Source: Caulobacteraceae bacterium
GTDB lineage: Bacteria; Pseudomonadota; Alphaproteobacteria; Caulobacterales; Caulobacteraceae
DNA: 34,319 nt
Direction: 5' to 3'
Assembly (NCBI GenBank): GCA_947475845.1
Contig: CANJMO010000024.1
Location: 1-34,319, forward strand
Below, one piece after another: positions 17,543 to 25,030 of the stretch. Both the position numbers and the translations under genes were made by a program. How positions within the stretch are numbered: the stretch's first letter is position 1; the number at the start of each line of letters is the position of its first letter. The notes under the pieces are model-generated. The model did no database searches. It was not told the DNA's origin and worked only from the letters and a program-made list of their open reading frames with translations.

Positions 17543-20215
17543 ATGACCAAAAGAATGTTGATCGACGCCGCTCACGCCGAAGAGACGCGTGTGGTGGTCG
17601 TCGACGGGACCCGCGTCGAAGAGTTTGATTTCGAGAGCCGATCCAAGAAGCAGCTACGCGGCAATATCTATCTGGCCAAGGTGACCCGGGTCGAACCCAG
17701 CCTCCAGGCTGCGTTCGTCGAATACGGCGGCAACCGCCACGGCTTCCTGGCCTTCAACGAAATCCACCCCGACTACTACCAGATTCCCCTGGCCGACCGC
17801 GAAGCGCTGATGCGCGACGACGGCGACGACGAGGACGATCATCACCGCGCCCATCACGACTCCGAGGACGGGGACGAGGTCTCCCACACCGGCGGCGACG
17901 ATGAAGACGACGTCATGGAAGAAGAGCTGGCGCGCCGCCGCCGCCGGCTGATGCGCCGCTACAAGATCCAGGAAGTGATCAAGCGCCGCCAGATCATGCT
18001 GATCCAGGTGGTCAAGGAAGAGCGCGGCAACAAGGGCGCGGCCCTCACCACCTACCTGTCTCTGGCCGGCCGCTATTGCGTCCTGATGCCCAACACCGCC
18101 CGCGGCGGGGGCGTCAGCCGCAAGATCACCTCGGCTACCGACCGCAAGCGTCTGAAAGGCATCACCCAGGCCCTGGAAACGCCGGAAGGAATGGGCCTGA
18201 TCGTGCGCACCGCCGGGGCCAAGCGCACCAAGGCCGAGATCGGCCGCGACTACGAATACCTGATGCGCCTGTGGGAGAATATCCGCGACGTCACCCTGCA
18301 TTCGGTGGCCCCGGCGCTGATCTACGAGGAGGAAGACCTCGTCAAACGCGCCATCCGCGACATGTATGACAAGGACCTCGACGGCATCGTCGTCGAAGGC
18401 GAGGCCGGCTACCGCGAAGCCAAGGACTTCATGCGGATGCTGATGCCTTCGCAGGCCAAGAAGATCACCGCCTATCGCGAACCGACCCCCCTGTTCATCC
18501 AGGCCAAGGTCGAGGATCACCTGGCCCAGATCTACACCCCCACGGTGCCGCTGAAGTCCGGCGGCTATCTGGTGATCAACCAGACCGAAGCCCTGGTGGC
18601 GGTCGACGTCAACTCCGGCAAGGCGACGCGCGAGCGCAACGTCGAGGCCACCGCGCTCAAGACCAACATGGAAGCGGCCGAGGAAGCCGCCCGCCAGCTG
18701 CGCCTGCGCGACCTGGCCGGCCTGATCGTCATCGACTTCATCGACATGGAAGAGGCTAAGAACAACCGGGCCGTCGAGAAGAAGCTGAAGGACTGCCTCA
18801 AGGACGACCGCGCCCGCATCCAGATGGGCAAGATCTCCCAATTCGGCCTGATGGAAATCAGCCGCCAGCGCCGCCGCTCGGGCGTACTGGAAGGCACCAC
18901 CCACGTCTGCCCGCACTGCCAGGGCGTCGGCCGGGTGCGCTCGGTGGAATCCAGCGCGCTCAGCATGCTGCGTGCGGTCGAGCTGGAATCGGCCAAGAGC
19001 GGCCCCGGCGTGGTCGCCCTTCGCGTCCCGCGCGAGGTCGGCCTCTACATCCTCAACGAAAAGCGCGCCTACCTCGTGCGCCTGCAGGAGATGCAGGGCC
19101 TGCAGGTCAATGTCGTCGTGGTCGACGCCATGATGGAGGGCGATCACGAGATCGAACGCATCTCCACCCTGGATCCCGATGAAGCCAAGGTCTTCCTCAA
19201 GGCCGCGCCCCAGGTGCGGCCCGAGCCCGAGGACGACGATCTCGACCTGATCGACGAGGACGAGGAAGACGACGAAGAGGTCATCCTCGACGACGAGGAC
19301 GAAGACTCCGAGGACCGTCCGCAATCGCGCGAACCGCGCGAAGCGCGCGGCGAGCCGCGCGAAGGCCGTGACGGCGCCCGCGAGGGTGGCCGTGGCCGCC
19401 GCCGCCGCCGAGGCGGTCGCCGTGACGAGGAAGGCGCCGAACCGCGTCCCGCCATCGCCGCCGGCGAAGCCGATGACGACGCCGACCGCGACGGTCCCGA
19501 AGGCGATATCGACGACGACAGCGAAGAGGGCCGCGCCCGCCGCCGTCGCCGCCGTGGCCGCCGTGGCGGTCGCCGGGCCCGCGAGGACGTGCGCGTCGCC
19601 GATCCCTACAGCTGGACCCGCGTCCGCGTGCCCCACGTCGATGGCGTCTACAGCTGGTACGACCCGGCCCTGGCCATCGCCCAGCCGCGTCCGCCCGAAG
19701 GCCGCCCCGAGCGGTCCGAGCGTCCTGAACGGTCCGAAGCCTCCGCCGCGCCCGCCCGGGCCCCGGCGGCCGAAGGCGGCGACTACATGTGGGTCGAACT
19801 GCCCACCGCCGAAGAGACCGCGCCCCGCGCCTCGCGTTCGCGCCGTGGACGCGGCCGAGGCCGTGGCCGCGACGGCGAGCGTCAGATGACCGAGGAAACC
19901 GCGGTGATCGAGCTCGGCCAGCCGGAAGCTATCCTCGAGGTCGAAGCCCCCGTGGCCGAAGCCTTCGTCGAACCGGCGCCGGTGGAGGCCGAAGCCGCGC
20001 CGGTCAAGAAGGCTCGCCCCTCGCGCGCCAAGGCCAAGCCGGCCGCCGTCGAAACGCCCGTTGAAGCGATCGCGGAAGCAGTGATCGAAGCCCCTGCTCC
20101 CGCCCCGGCGCTCGTCGCCGTAGCGCCGCCTGAGCCCGTGGTTCCCGCCGCGCCCGATCCGGCCGAAATCTCGACCCCGCCAGAAGCGCCCAAACGCGGC
20201 TGGTGGCGTCGATGA
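17543..20215 (+). CDS. rne: Ribonuclease E, core of the RNA degradosome
   Basis: Endoribonuclease that starts mRNA decay and matures stable RNAs. It has 890 residues. The RNase H-like start is followed by an S1 domain (about 35-185) interrupted by an Asp/Glu/His-rich insertion at about 92-128, as in other alphaproteobacterial RNase E. The catalytic DNase I-like domain shows Asp355 (AVDVNSG) and Asp398 (VIDFIDM). The zinc-link CPHC (456-459) joins the tetramer. The C-terminal half is disordered: an acidic block, Arg-rich blocks (RRRRRGGRR type, RNA binding), and Ala/Glu/Pro-rich linkers. The last residues, RGWWRR, match the segment that in Caulobacter RNase E binds PNPase. The start at 17543 follows GGAGA; the longer frame from 17354 covers the structured leader and is rejected. 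Confidence 0.97.
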   Translation: MTKRMLIDAAHAEETRVVVVDGTRVEEFDFESRSKKQLRGNIYLAKVTRVEPSLQAAFVEYGGNRHGFLAFNEIHPDYYQIPLADREALMRDDGDDEDDHHRAHHDSEDGDEVSHTGGDDEDDVMEEELARRRRRLMRRYKIQEVIKRRQIMLIQVVKEERGNKGAALTTYLSLAGRYCVLMPNTARGGGVSRKITSATDRKRLKGITQALETPEGMGLIVRTAGAKRTKAEIGRDYEYLMRLWENIRDVTLHSVAPALIYEEEDLVKRAIRDMYDKDLDGIVVEGEAGYREAKDFMRMLMPSQAKKITAYREPTPLFIQAKVEDHLAQIYTPTVPLKSGGYLVINQTEALVAVDVNSGKATRERNVEATALKTNMEAAEEAARQLRLRDLAGLIVIDFIDMEEAKNNRAVEKKLKDCLKDDRARIQMGKISQFGLMEISRQRRRSGVLEGTTHVCPHCQGVGRVRSVESSALSMLRAVELESAKSGPGVVALRVPREVGLYILNEKRAYLVRLQEMQGLQVNVVVVDAMMEGDHEIERISTLDPDEAKVFLKAAPQVRPEPEDDDLDLIDEDEEDDEEVILDDEDEDSEDRPQSREPREARGEPREGRDGAREGGRGRRRRRGGRRDEEGAEPRPAIAAGEADDDADRDGPEGDIDDDSEEGRARRRRRRGRRGGRRAREDVRVADPYSWTRVRVPHVDGVYSWYDPALAIAQPRPPEGRPERSERPERSEASAAPARAPAAEGGDYMWVELPTAEETAPRASRSRRGRGRGRGRDGERQMTEETAVIELGQPEAILEVEAPVAEAFVEPAPVEAEAAPVKKARPSRAKAKPAAVETPVEAIAEAVIEAPAPAPALVAVAPPEPVVPAAPDPAEISTPPEAPKRGWWRR

Positions 20216-20295
20216 CGGGGACGCGTTAAGGTCACCGGGTCGATGATCTGCCGGGGGGCGGTCGGCGCCGTGCGCGCCGCATCAGGAGTGTTTGC

Positions 20296-21708
20296 ATGAA
20301 CGCCCTCTCGGCGGCCCCCAAGGCGATCACAAAGCGACGCCGCAAGCCTGTCTGGCTTGCGGCGGTCGCCTTCATCGCCCTGTTTCCGACCCTAGTCCCG
20401 GCGACCGCCAGCGCCCAGATGGGCGGCATCCCGATCGTCCGCGACACCGAGATCGAGGCCATCCTGCACAAGGACGGTGAGCCCGTGTGGCGGGCCGCCG
20501 GGCTCAACCCGGACGCCATGCGCGTGATCCTGGTCGGCGACAAGGAACTGAACGCCTTCACGGCGGGCGGATTGGCCATCTACGTCAACACCGGCTTGAT
20601 CCAGCAGACCCAGAACCCGAACCAGCTGATCGGCGTCCTGGCCCACGAAACCGGCCACATCACCGGCGCCCACATCGCCCGCGACACCGGCGGCCGCCCG
20701 GCCCTGGCCACCTATCTGCTGACGATGGGTCTGGGCATCCTCGCCGCCGCTGCTGGCGCGCCCGACGCCGCCGCCGGCCTGCTCTACTCGTCCGACTACT
20801 TCGCCACCCTCACCTATCTCGGCTACTCCCGCGTGCAGGAAGCCTCGGCCGACCAGGCCGCCGCCACCTCGCTGGAAAAGGCCGGTCTGTCGGGCAAGGG
20901 CCTGGTCGAGTTCTTCGACAACTTCCGCTACCAGGAGGTGTTCGACGACGCCCGCAAGTATCGCTTCTTCCAGAGCCATCCGATCAGCTCGGACCGTATC
21001 GACTCCCTGCGCAACCGCGTCGAGAAGTCCAAGTATTACAACGACGTGGACTCCCCCGAGGCCCTGGCCCAGCACGCCATCATGGTCGCCAAGCTGAAGG
21101 CGTTCATGAACGCGCCGCAGACCACCTTCATCGAGTTCAAAGAAAGCGACACCAGCTTCCCGGCCCGCTACGCCCGCGCCATCGCCTACTACCGCGCGCT
21201 TGAGACCGATCACGCCCTCAAGGCCGAAGACGCCCTGATCGCCGACTATCCGGACAACCCCTACCTGTGGGAGCTCAAGGGCCAGACCCTATTCGAGTCC
21301 GCCCGGGTCAAGGAGGCCGAGGCCGCCCACCGCCGCGCGGTCGAGCTGAAGCCCGACGCGCCCCTGTTGCAGATCCTGCTCGGCCAGGCGATCCTCGCCT
21401 CGGAAGACAAGACCCGCGTCGACGACGCCATCGGCCACCTGCGCAAGGCGATGCTGATCGAAAACGACAACGCCATGGGCTGGCGCCTGCTGGCCGAGGC
21501 CTACGACATGAAGGGCGACGCCGGTCAGGCCCGCCTCGCCATCGCCGAACAGGATTTCAACCTCGGCCAGATGAAAGACGCGCGCACCTTCGCCATGCGC
21601 GCCCGCGACCTTCTGCCCAAGAATTCCGCCGAATGGCGCCGCGCCACCGACATCGTCCTGGCCTCGGCCCCCTCGGAAAAGGAAATCCAGGAAATGGCGA
21701 GGAAGTAG
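20296..21708 (+). CDS. M48-family metalloprotease with TPR-like tail (BepA/YfgC-like)
   Basis: Periplasmic zinc protease of 470 residues. A signal sequence is at about 1-40. The peptidase domain carries HETGH (His117, Glu118, His121) and the third ligand Glu182 in QEASADQ. From about residue 300 the chain becomes helical repeats (EAEAAHRRAVELKPDAP, IGHLRKAMLIENDNAMGWRLLAEAY), typical of TPRs. Relatives such as BepA degrade or help assemble misfolded outer-membrane proteins. An AGGAG site lies seven bases before the ATG. The stop is followed after two bases by the start of the DsbA-type gene, so the two are likely co-translated. The exact substrate is unknown. Confidence 0.92.
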   Translation: MNALSAAPKAITKRRRKPVWLAAVAFIALFPTLVPATASAQMGGIPIVRDTEIEAILHKDGEPVWRAAGLNPDAMRVILVGDKELNAFTAGGLAIYVNTGLIQQTQNPNQLIGVLAHETGHITGAHIARDTGGRPALATYLLTMGLGILAAAAGAPDAAAGLLYSSDYFATLTYLGYSRVQEASADQAAATSLEKAGLSGKGLVEFFDNFRYQEVFDDARKYRFFQSHPISSDRIDSLRNRVEKSKYYNDVDSPEALAQHAIMVAKLKAFMNAPQTTFIEFKESDTSFPARYARAIAYYRALETDHALKAEDALIADYPDNPYLWELKGQTLFESARVKEAEAAHRRAVELKPDAPLLQILLGQAILASEDKTRVDDAIGHLRKAMLIENDNAMGWRLLAEAYDMKGDAGQARLAIAEQDFNLGQMKDARTFAMRARDLLPKNSAEWRRATDIVLASAPSEKEIQEMARK

Positions 21709-21710
21709 GC

Positions 21711-22448
21711 TTGATCCGACGCCTCTTCATCCTGGCCGCCGCCCTGACGGTCGGCCTCGCCGCCTGCTCAAAACCCGGCCCCACCGCGTCGGACGCCGCC
21801 TTCGGCAAGCAGGTCCGCGCCTATCTGCTCGAACACCCCGAGGTGCTCGAGGAAGCCTCAGCCAAGCTCAACGAGCAGCGCCGCAAGCAGGCCCTGGCCC
21901 AATCCGCCACAGCCATCCTCGCCCAGAAGGCGTCGCTGGAGGCTGATCCCCACGACTTCGTCGCCAATCCGGCCGGTAAGGTCACGGTGGTCGAGTTCTT
22001 CGATTACCGCTGCCCCTACTGCAAGGCGTCACTGCCCCAGGTCGAAGCCCTGATCCAGAACAACAAGGACGTGCGCTTCGTGTTCAAGGAGTTCCCGATC
22101 CTGCCCGATTCAGACGGCCGCATCGGCGTCTCCCTGCGCGCCGCCCGCGCCGCCATGGCCGCCGTCCAGGCCGGCAAATATCCGCAGGTCCACCACGACC
22201 TGATGGAGCGCAAGCCGCTCGACGACGCCGCCATCGCTCAGGTGCTGATGAACAACGGCATCGATCCGATGAAAGCCATCGCGACGACCGACTACGACAA
22301 GCACCTCAAAGAGGTCCACGACCTCGCCCTGGCCATCAGCGCCAACGGCACGCCCGCCTTCGTCGTCAATGGAACCCTGATCGAGGGCGCCCGCATGGAT
22401 GAACTCGCCGCCGCCATCGCCGCGGCCCGCAAGTCGGCTAAAAGCTAG
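21711..22448 (+). CDS. DsbA-family thiol oxidoreductase, lipoprotein
   Basis: Periplasmic disulfide oxidoreductase of 245 residues. A TTG start at 21711 is chosen because GAGGAAG lies just upstream and the following sequence is a lipoprotein signal, LTVGLAA-Cys19. A helical N-terminal region (residues 30-75, EHPEVLEEASAKLNEQRRKQ) is typical of the Com1/ScsC-like subgroup and may drive oligomerisation. The thioredoxin fold has the active site CPYC (101-104) and a cis-Pro in GTPAFVVNG. It is coupled to the M48 protease upstream, suggesting a joint role in folding and quality control of exported proteins. Partners such as DsbB are not in the window. Confidence 0.9.
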   Translation: MIRRLFILAAALTVGLAACSKPGPTASDAAFGKQVRAYLLEHPEVLEEASAKLNEQRRKQALAQSATAILAQKASLEADPHDFVANPAGKVTVVEFFDYRCPYCKASLPQVEALIQNNKDVRFVFKEFPILPDSDGRIGVSLRAARAAMAAVQAGKYPQVHHDLMERKPLDDAAIAQVLMNNGIDPMKAIATTDYDKHLKEVHDLALAISANGTPAFVVNGTLIEGARMDELAAAIAAARKSAKS

Positions 22449-22483
22449 GCGCCCAAAAGCTCCCAATAGCTAGCGTATCGGCA

Positions 22484-22505
22484 GGTGATACATAAATTCA
22501 TCACC
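22484..22505. promoter_or_regulatory. Palindrome GGTGAT-N10-ATCACC, candidate antitoxin operator
   Basis: Perfect 6-bp arms at 22484-22489 and 22500-22505 lie 14 bp upstream of the -35 element of the putative higA promoter. A dyad of about 22 bp in front of a helix-turn-helix antitoxin gene is the expected form of a self-repression site. Binding is not shown. Confidence 0.4.
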
Positions 22506-22518
22506 TTCTCGCCCTATG

Positions 22519-22547
22519 CTGACGCTTGTCAGGTCTTGCGCTATAAA
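22519..22547 (+). promoter_or_regulatory. Sigma-70-like promoter of the HigA-like gene
   Basis: CTGACG at 22519-22524 and TATAAA at 22542-22547 are separated by exactly 17 bases, matching the consensus at four and five of six positions. This is the best promoter-like pair seen in the window. Transcription would begin near 22554, leaving a leader of about 120 bases to the ATG at 22677. Confidence 0.5.
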
Positions 22548-22676
22548 GACCGGGGAAAAGACGGGGCTTCGAATGTCATATCTAGGTTTGCCAGCTTCCT
22601 GAACGGTCTGGGCGGATCGCCCGCCAGACCTGCCGACACCAGCCGGTCCTCGCGCGACGAACAGCGCCGCCAACGC

Positions 22677-23033
22677 ATGGCCGACGCTGCGGTCAGCCTC
22701 GACGACCTGCGCGCCATCGCCGCCGAACACGACGGCGAACCCGAACCGGCCCGTCCGATCCATCCCGGCGAGATCCTCTGGGAAGATTTCATGAAGCCGC
22801 TCGGCCTCAAGGCGCCCGCCAAGGCCATGGGCGTGCCGCGCACCCGCATCGAGCGCCTCGTGGCGGGTCAGACCGCCCTCAGCCCCGACACCGCCCTGCG
22901 CCTCTCCCGCGCCTTCGGCAAGCCGCCGATGTTCTGGATTAACCTGCAGGCCGCCTACGACGTCGAGGTGGTCGAACAGGAGATGGGCAAGACGCTGGCC
23001 GGCATCCGGCCTCTCAGAGCCCGCATGGCTTGA
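22677..23033 (+). CDS. higA: HigA-family antitoxin-like XRE regulator, without toxin partner
   Basis: A helix-turn-helix protein of 118 residues from the ATG at 22677; the frame is open upstream to a GTG at 22485, so a longer form (up to 182 residues) cannot be excluded. The core reads IHPGEILWEDFMKPLGL, then AKAMGVPRTRIERLVAG (DNA-recognition helices), then DTALRLSRAFGKPPMFWINLQAAYDVE. These are the hallmarks of HigA/VapI antidotes. A HigB toxin gene normally sits directly upstream, but only a promoter, a palindrome and about 120 bases of leader are present, and the gene downstream is a membrane protein. It may therefore be a solitary regulator. An N-terminal extension DDLRAIAAEHDGEPEPARP precedes the HTH. 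Confidence 0.82.
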   Translation: MADAAVSLDDLRAIAAEHDGEPEPARPIHPGEILWEDFMKPLGLKAPAKAMGVPRTRIERLVAGQTALSPDTALRLSRAFGKPPMFWINLQAAYDVEVVEQEMGKTLAGIRPLRARMA

Positions 23034-23053
23034 AATCATCGTAGGCACCAGCG

Positions 23054-23344
23054 ATGCGCCTAGCGAATGTCTTTGCTGCTCTGATGGCCCTAGTTTGGGC
23101 ATATTTGCTTTACGCTGGCGTTGACGGAGTGCGGGGAATAGCGGCTCAACACGTCACCGGGTATCCAAACGAAAGCCAAATCCTGTTTTACATTGCCGCC
23201 CCCGCGGCAGCGGTTATCTGCCTGTTGGCGTTGGTAGGATTTTTCAATTTCAAAAAACGGTCCGCGTCGACGCTGGGATTGGCCGGTGTTGTCGCCCTAA
23301 TCCTCCTGCTCCCGTTCTTGTTTTTGTATGGCGGTGGCGTTTGA
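23054..23344 (+). CDS. Small three-helix membrane protein, function unknown
   Basis: A 96-residue hydrophobic protein. Membrane segments are at about 3-22, 43-65 and 72-92, with a KKR stretch on the presumed cytoplasmic side between the second and third. It lies 20 bp after the HigA-like gene and may be co-transcribed with it. Its codons are visibly less GC-biased than those of the neighbours (for example TTTGCTGCTCTG, TTGTTTTTGTATGGC), which suggests recent acquisition. No family is recognised, and its size and hydrophobicity do not by themselves make it a toxin. Confidence 0.65.
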   Translation: MRLANVFAALMALVWAYLLYAGVDGVRGIAAQHVTGYPNESQILFYIAAPAAAVICLLALVGFFNFKKRSASTLGLAGVVALILLLPFLFLYGGGV

Positions 23345-23354
23345 CCCACCAACG

Positions 23355-23384
23355 AAAAAGGCGCGGCCCTCGCGGACCGCGCCC
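23355..23384 (-). terminator. Terminator of the outer-membrane protein gene, possibly bidirectional
   Basis: The stem GGCGCGG (23360-23366) pairs with CCGCGCC (23377-23383). Read on the minus strand it is followed by TTTTT, which ends the outer-membrane protein transcript. On the plus strand it lies 16 bp after the small membrane-protein gene, but without a T run. Confidence 0.75.
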
Positions 23385-23426
23385 TTCCCTACGCAACGCT
23401 ACTGGTACGCTTACTGGTACTGAACC

Positions 23427-23984
23427 CTAGAAGCGGCGGACGTAGCTGACCGACCAGGTGTCGGAATCGGTGACGCCGTTCTTCTGGAAGTCGTAGCGGG
23501 TGTAGTCGACCCGCACGCCGTTCTTGCCGTCGAAGAAATACTTGCCGCCGACGCCGTAGTTGACGCTGTCGTAGCCGGCCGAGGCCGAGGCGCTGACGCC
23601 CTTGAGGCTGGCGGTGGCCTTGATGTCGCTGTGGCCGTAGCCGACGCGGGCGAACAGTTCGGCGTTCGGGGCGACCGGCAGTCGAGCGACGCCGTAGGCG
23701 GCGTATTCGCTGTTCAGGTGCAGCTTGGTCGAGACCGAGCCGACGTTGCCGTTCTGGTCATTGACGCCAAAGGCGCCTTCGCCTTCGATGGCCGCGAACT
23801 TGCCGAAGTTGGCGGCGGCGCGGATGTCGATGGCGCCGAGGTCGGCCCCGTTCAGGTGGATGCCCGTGTAGCCGACCGTGCCCTCGTAGCTGACGGGGGA
23901 GAAGGTGGAGGCGGTTTGGGCGAAAGCAGGCGCCGCGAGGGCGCTGACGGCCGCGATGGCGGCCACGGCGATGAGAGTTTTCAC
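23427..23984 (-). CDS. Outer-membrane beta-barrel protein (OmpA/OprF-type barrel)
   Basis: A 185-residue outer-membrane protein. A signal peptide (1-22, ending AFA) is followed by alternating short amphipathic strands typical of an eight-stranded barrel (YEGTVGYTGIHLNG, FARVGYGHSDIK, YGVGGKYFFDG, GVRVDYTRYDF). It ends in Phe (SVSYVRRF), the usual signal for BAM-dependent insertion. The start codon is GTG at 23984, with AAGGA nine bases upstream. A strong terminator follows. The upstream region carries repeats and a hairpin and is likely regulated. It resembles small porin-family adhesion or stress barrels, but a specific role cannot be assigned. Confidence 0.82.
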   Translation of the reverse strand: MKTLIAVAAIAAVSALAAPAFAQTASTFSPVSYEGTVGYTGIHLNGADLGAIDIRAAANFGKFAAIEGEGAFGVNDQNGNVGSVSTKLHLNSEYAAYGVARLPVAPNAELFARVGYGHSDIKATASLKGVSASASAGYDSVNYGVGGKYFFDGKNGVRVDYTRYDFQKNGVTDSDTWSVSYVRRF

Positions 23985-24003
23985 TTTATTTATTCCTTAC
24001 AAA

Positions 24004-24027
24004 CGTCCCGCTTACTGGCGGGGGACG
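24004..24027 (-). promoter_or_regulatory. Leader hairpin before the outer-membrane protein gene
   Basis: CGTCCCGC and GCGGGGGACG form a stem with one bulge and a six-base loop, 20-43 bp upstream of the GTG start. In the mRNA it would stand just before the AAGGA ribosome site and could affect stability or translation. Confidence 0.3.
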
Positions 24028-24090
24028 CTTACCTAATTGGCGACTCGGTTGGGCGAAAGGGGCCCGGCGCCGGTTATGCCGCAGTGCGGT

Positions 24091-24195
24091 ATTTGCGTTA
24101 CAGCTACGCTTTTGGCCCTTGATTTCGCTGGCCAATCACCTACAGGCGCGAAAATCTGACGCAGGCCTGTATGCGATTTTGCGTTACAGGCACGC
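24091..24195. repeat. Direct repeat TTGCGTTACAG, two copies 86 bp apart
   Basis: The 11-mer occurs at 24093-24103 and 24179-24189. With flanking similarity it extends to ATTTGCGTTACAGCTACGC and ATTTTGCGTTACAGGCACGC. Both lie between two divergent genes, the outer-membrane protein (minus) and the membrane protein at 24240 (plus). Paired regulator sites are a plausible reading; a small duplication is the alternative. Confidence 0.45.
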
Positions 24196-24239
24196 GCCGC
24201 CGTCGCAAGGTGTCGCCAACGAATAACAAGGGTGAGGAA

Positions 24240-24743
24240 ATGACCAGCGACACAATGACCGGCTTTGGCGGCGTCAGCCGCGCCGAAACCATCAAGATCG
24301 GCGCCCTCGCCGGCCTGATCGGCGGCGTCAGTATCTGGATCTACGAGATCGTCGTCTGGGTGAACATCCAGCACATCATGGCCCTGTCCGGCCTGGCCCA
24401 GAACGCGGTCGGCCTGGTGTTCGGCAACCCGATGAAGGTCCAACTCGGCTTCCCGGTCGCCTCGGCCCTGGGCGCCGCCATCCACTTCGGCTTCTCCGCG
24501 GCCTGGGGCGCGCTGTTCGCCTTCATCTGGCCGTTCTTCCGCAAGCGCGGCTTTGAGGCGACCCTGGTCGCCCTGTTCTACGCCGTGTTCGCCTGGATCG
24601 TGATGCACCTCGCCATCATGGTCGCCGGCCCCGACCACCCCAACTACGGCGATCAGCTGGTGATCCTCAACGGCTTCATGTCCCACTTCTTCTTCACCGT
24701 GCCCATGGCGTTGATCGTGAAGAAGCGTCTGGGCGGGGCTTAG
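24240..24743 (+). CDS. Four-helix membrane protein, function unknown
   Basis: A 167-residue integral membrane protein with hydrophobic helices at about 22-45, 70-98, 105-128 and 140-158. The start at 24240 is chosen over an upstream frame because GTGAGGAA precedes it directly. Notable residues are two His-containing membrane-edge segments (AAIHFGFSAAWG and VMHLAIM) and SHFFFTVPMAL near the end. It transcribes divergently from the outer-membrane protein gene, sharing the repeat-containing region, and its last bases overlap the convergent ASCH gene by four bases. No family is recognised. Confidence 0.75.
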   Translation: MTSDTMTGFGGVSRAETIKIGALAGLIGGVSIWIYEIVVWVNIQHIMALSGLAQNAVGLVFGNPMKVQLGFPVASALGAAIHFGFSAAWGALFAFIWPFFRKRGFEATLVALFYAVFAWIVMHLAIMVAGPDHPNYGDQLVILNGFMSHFFFTVPMALIVKKRLGGA

Positions 24744-25015
24744 TCCCGGTACTCGAACTCCACCAGGTACACCCGCTCGCCCGGCCCATGCTTGGCGATC
24801 TTCAACAGGTCGACCACGCCCTCGAAGCCTGACTCCCGCGCCAGTTCCGGCGTCACCCCGCCAAGGCCGATCTCGCGGATGCCGGTCACATGCACGGCGC
24901 CGGGCCCCAGCGGGTAGCGCCCGCCGACCTTGACCCGCGGGCTTTGCCAGATGCGTACGCTGCAGGTGATCTCGCCGCGCATGATCGGTTCGCGCAGGCG
25001 CTTGCTGAACACCAT
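24740..25015 (-). CDS. ASCH-domain protein
   Basis: A 91-residue cytoplasmic protein. It begins MVFSKRLREPIMRGEITCSVRIW and continues KVGGRYPLGPGAVHVTGI and TPELARESGFEGVVDLLKIAKHG, the pattern of ASCH domains (PUA-like fold that binds RNA or modified nucleotides). The domain covers the whole chain. Some ASCH proteins are amidohydrolases on modified cytidine, others may act in translation; nothing here decides between these. It lies 15 bp after thiG on the same strand and may be read from the thiSG transcript. Its 3' end overlaps the convergent membrane-protein gene. Confidence 0.75.
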   Translation of the reverse strand: MVFSKRLREPIMRGEITCSVRIWQSPRVKVGGRYPLGPGAVHVTGIREIGLGGVTPELARESGFEGVVDLLKIAKHGPGERVYLVEFEYRD

Positions 25016-25030
25016 CGCGCGCCGCCGCCG

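Noticed and set aside
19330-19590. Repetitive CGC/GAC-rich DNA in the rne 3' half as a DNA repeat array
   Set aside because: The repetition follows from Arg- and Asp/Glu-rich protein segments typical of the RNase E scaffold and does not form regular units.
17654-19636. 660-codon open frame on the minus strand opposite rne
   Set aside because: It is the complement of the highly biased rne codons; the Ala/Val/Asp/His-rich, low-complexity translation matches no protein pattern, while rne has catalytic motifs throughout.
22573-22602. Nine-codon upstream frame (MSYLGLPAS) in the higA leader
   Set aside because: It has a purine-rich stretch in front, but at this length chance is likely and no attenuator structure follows it.
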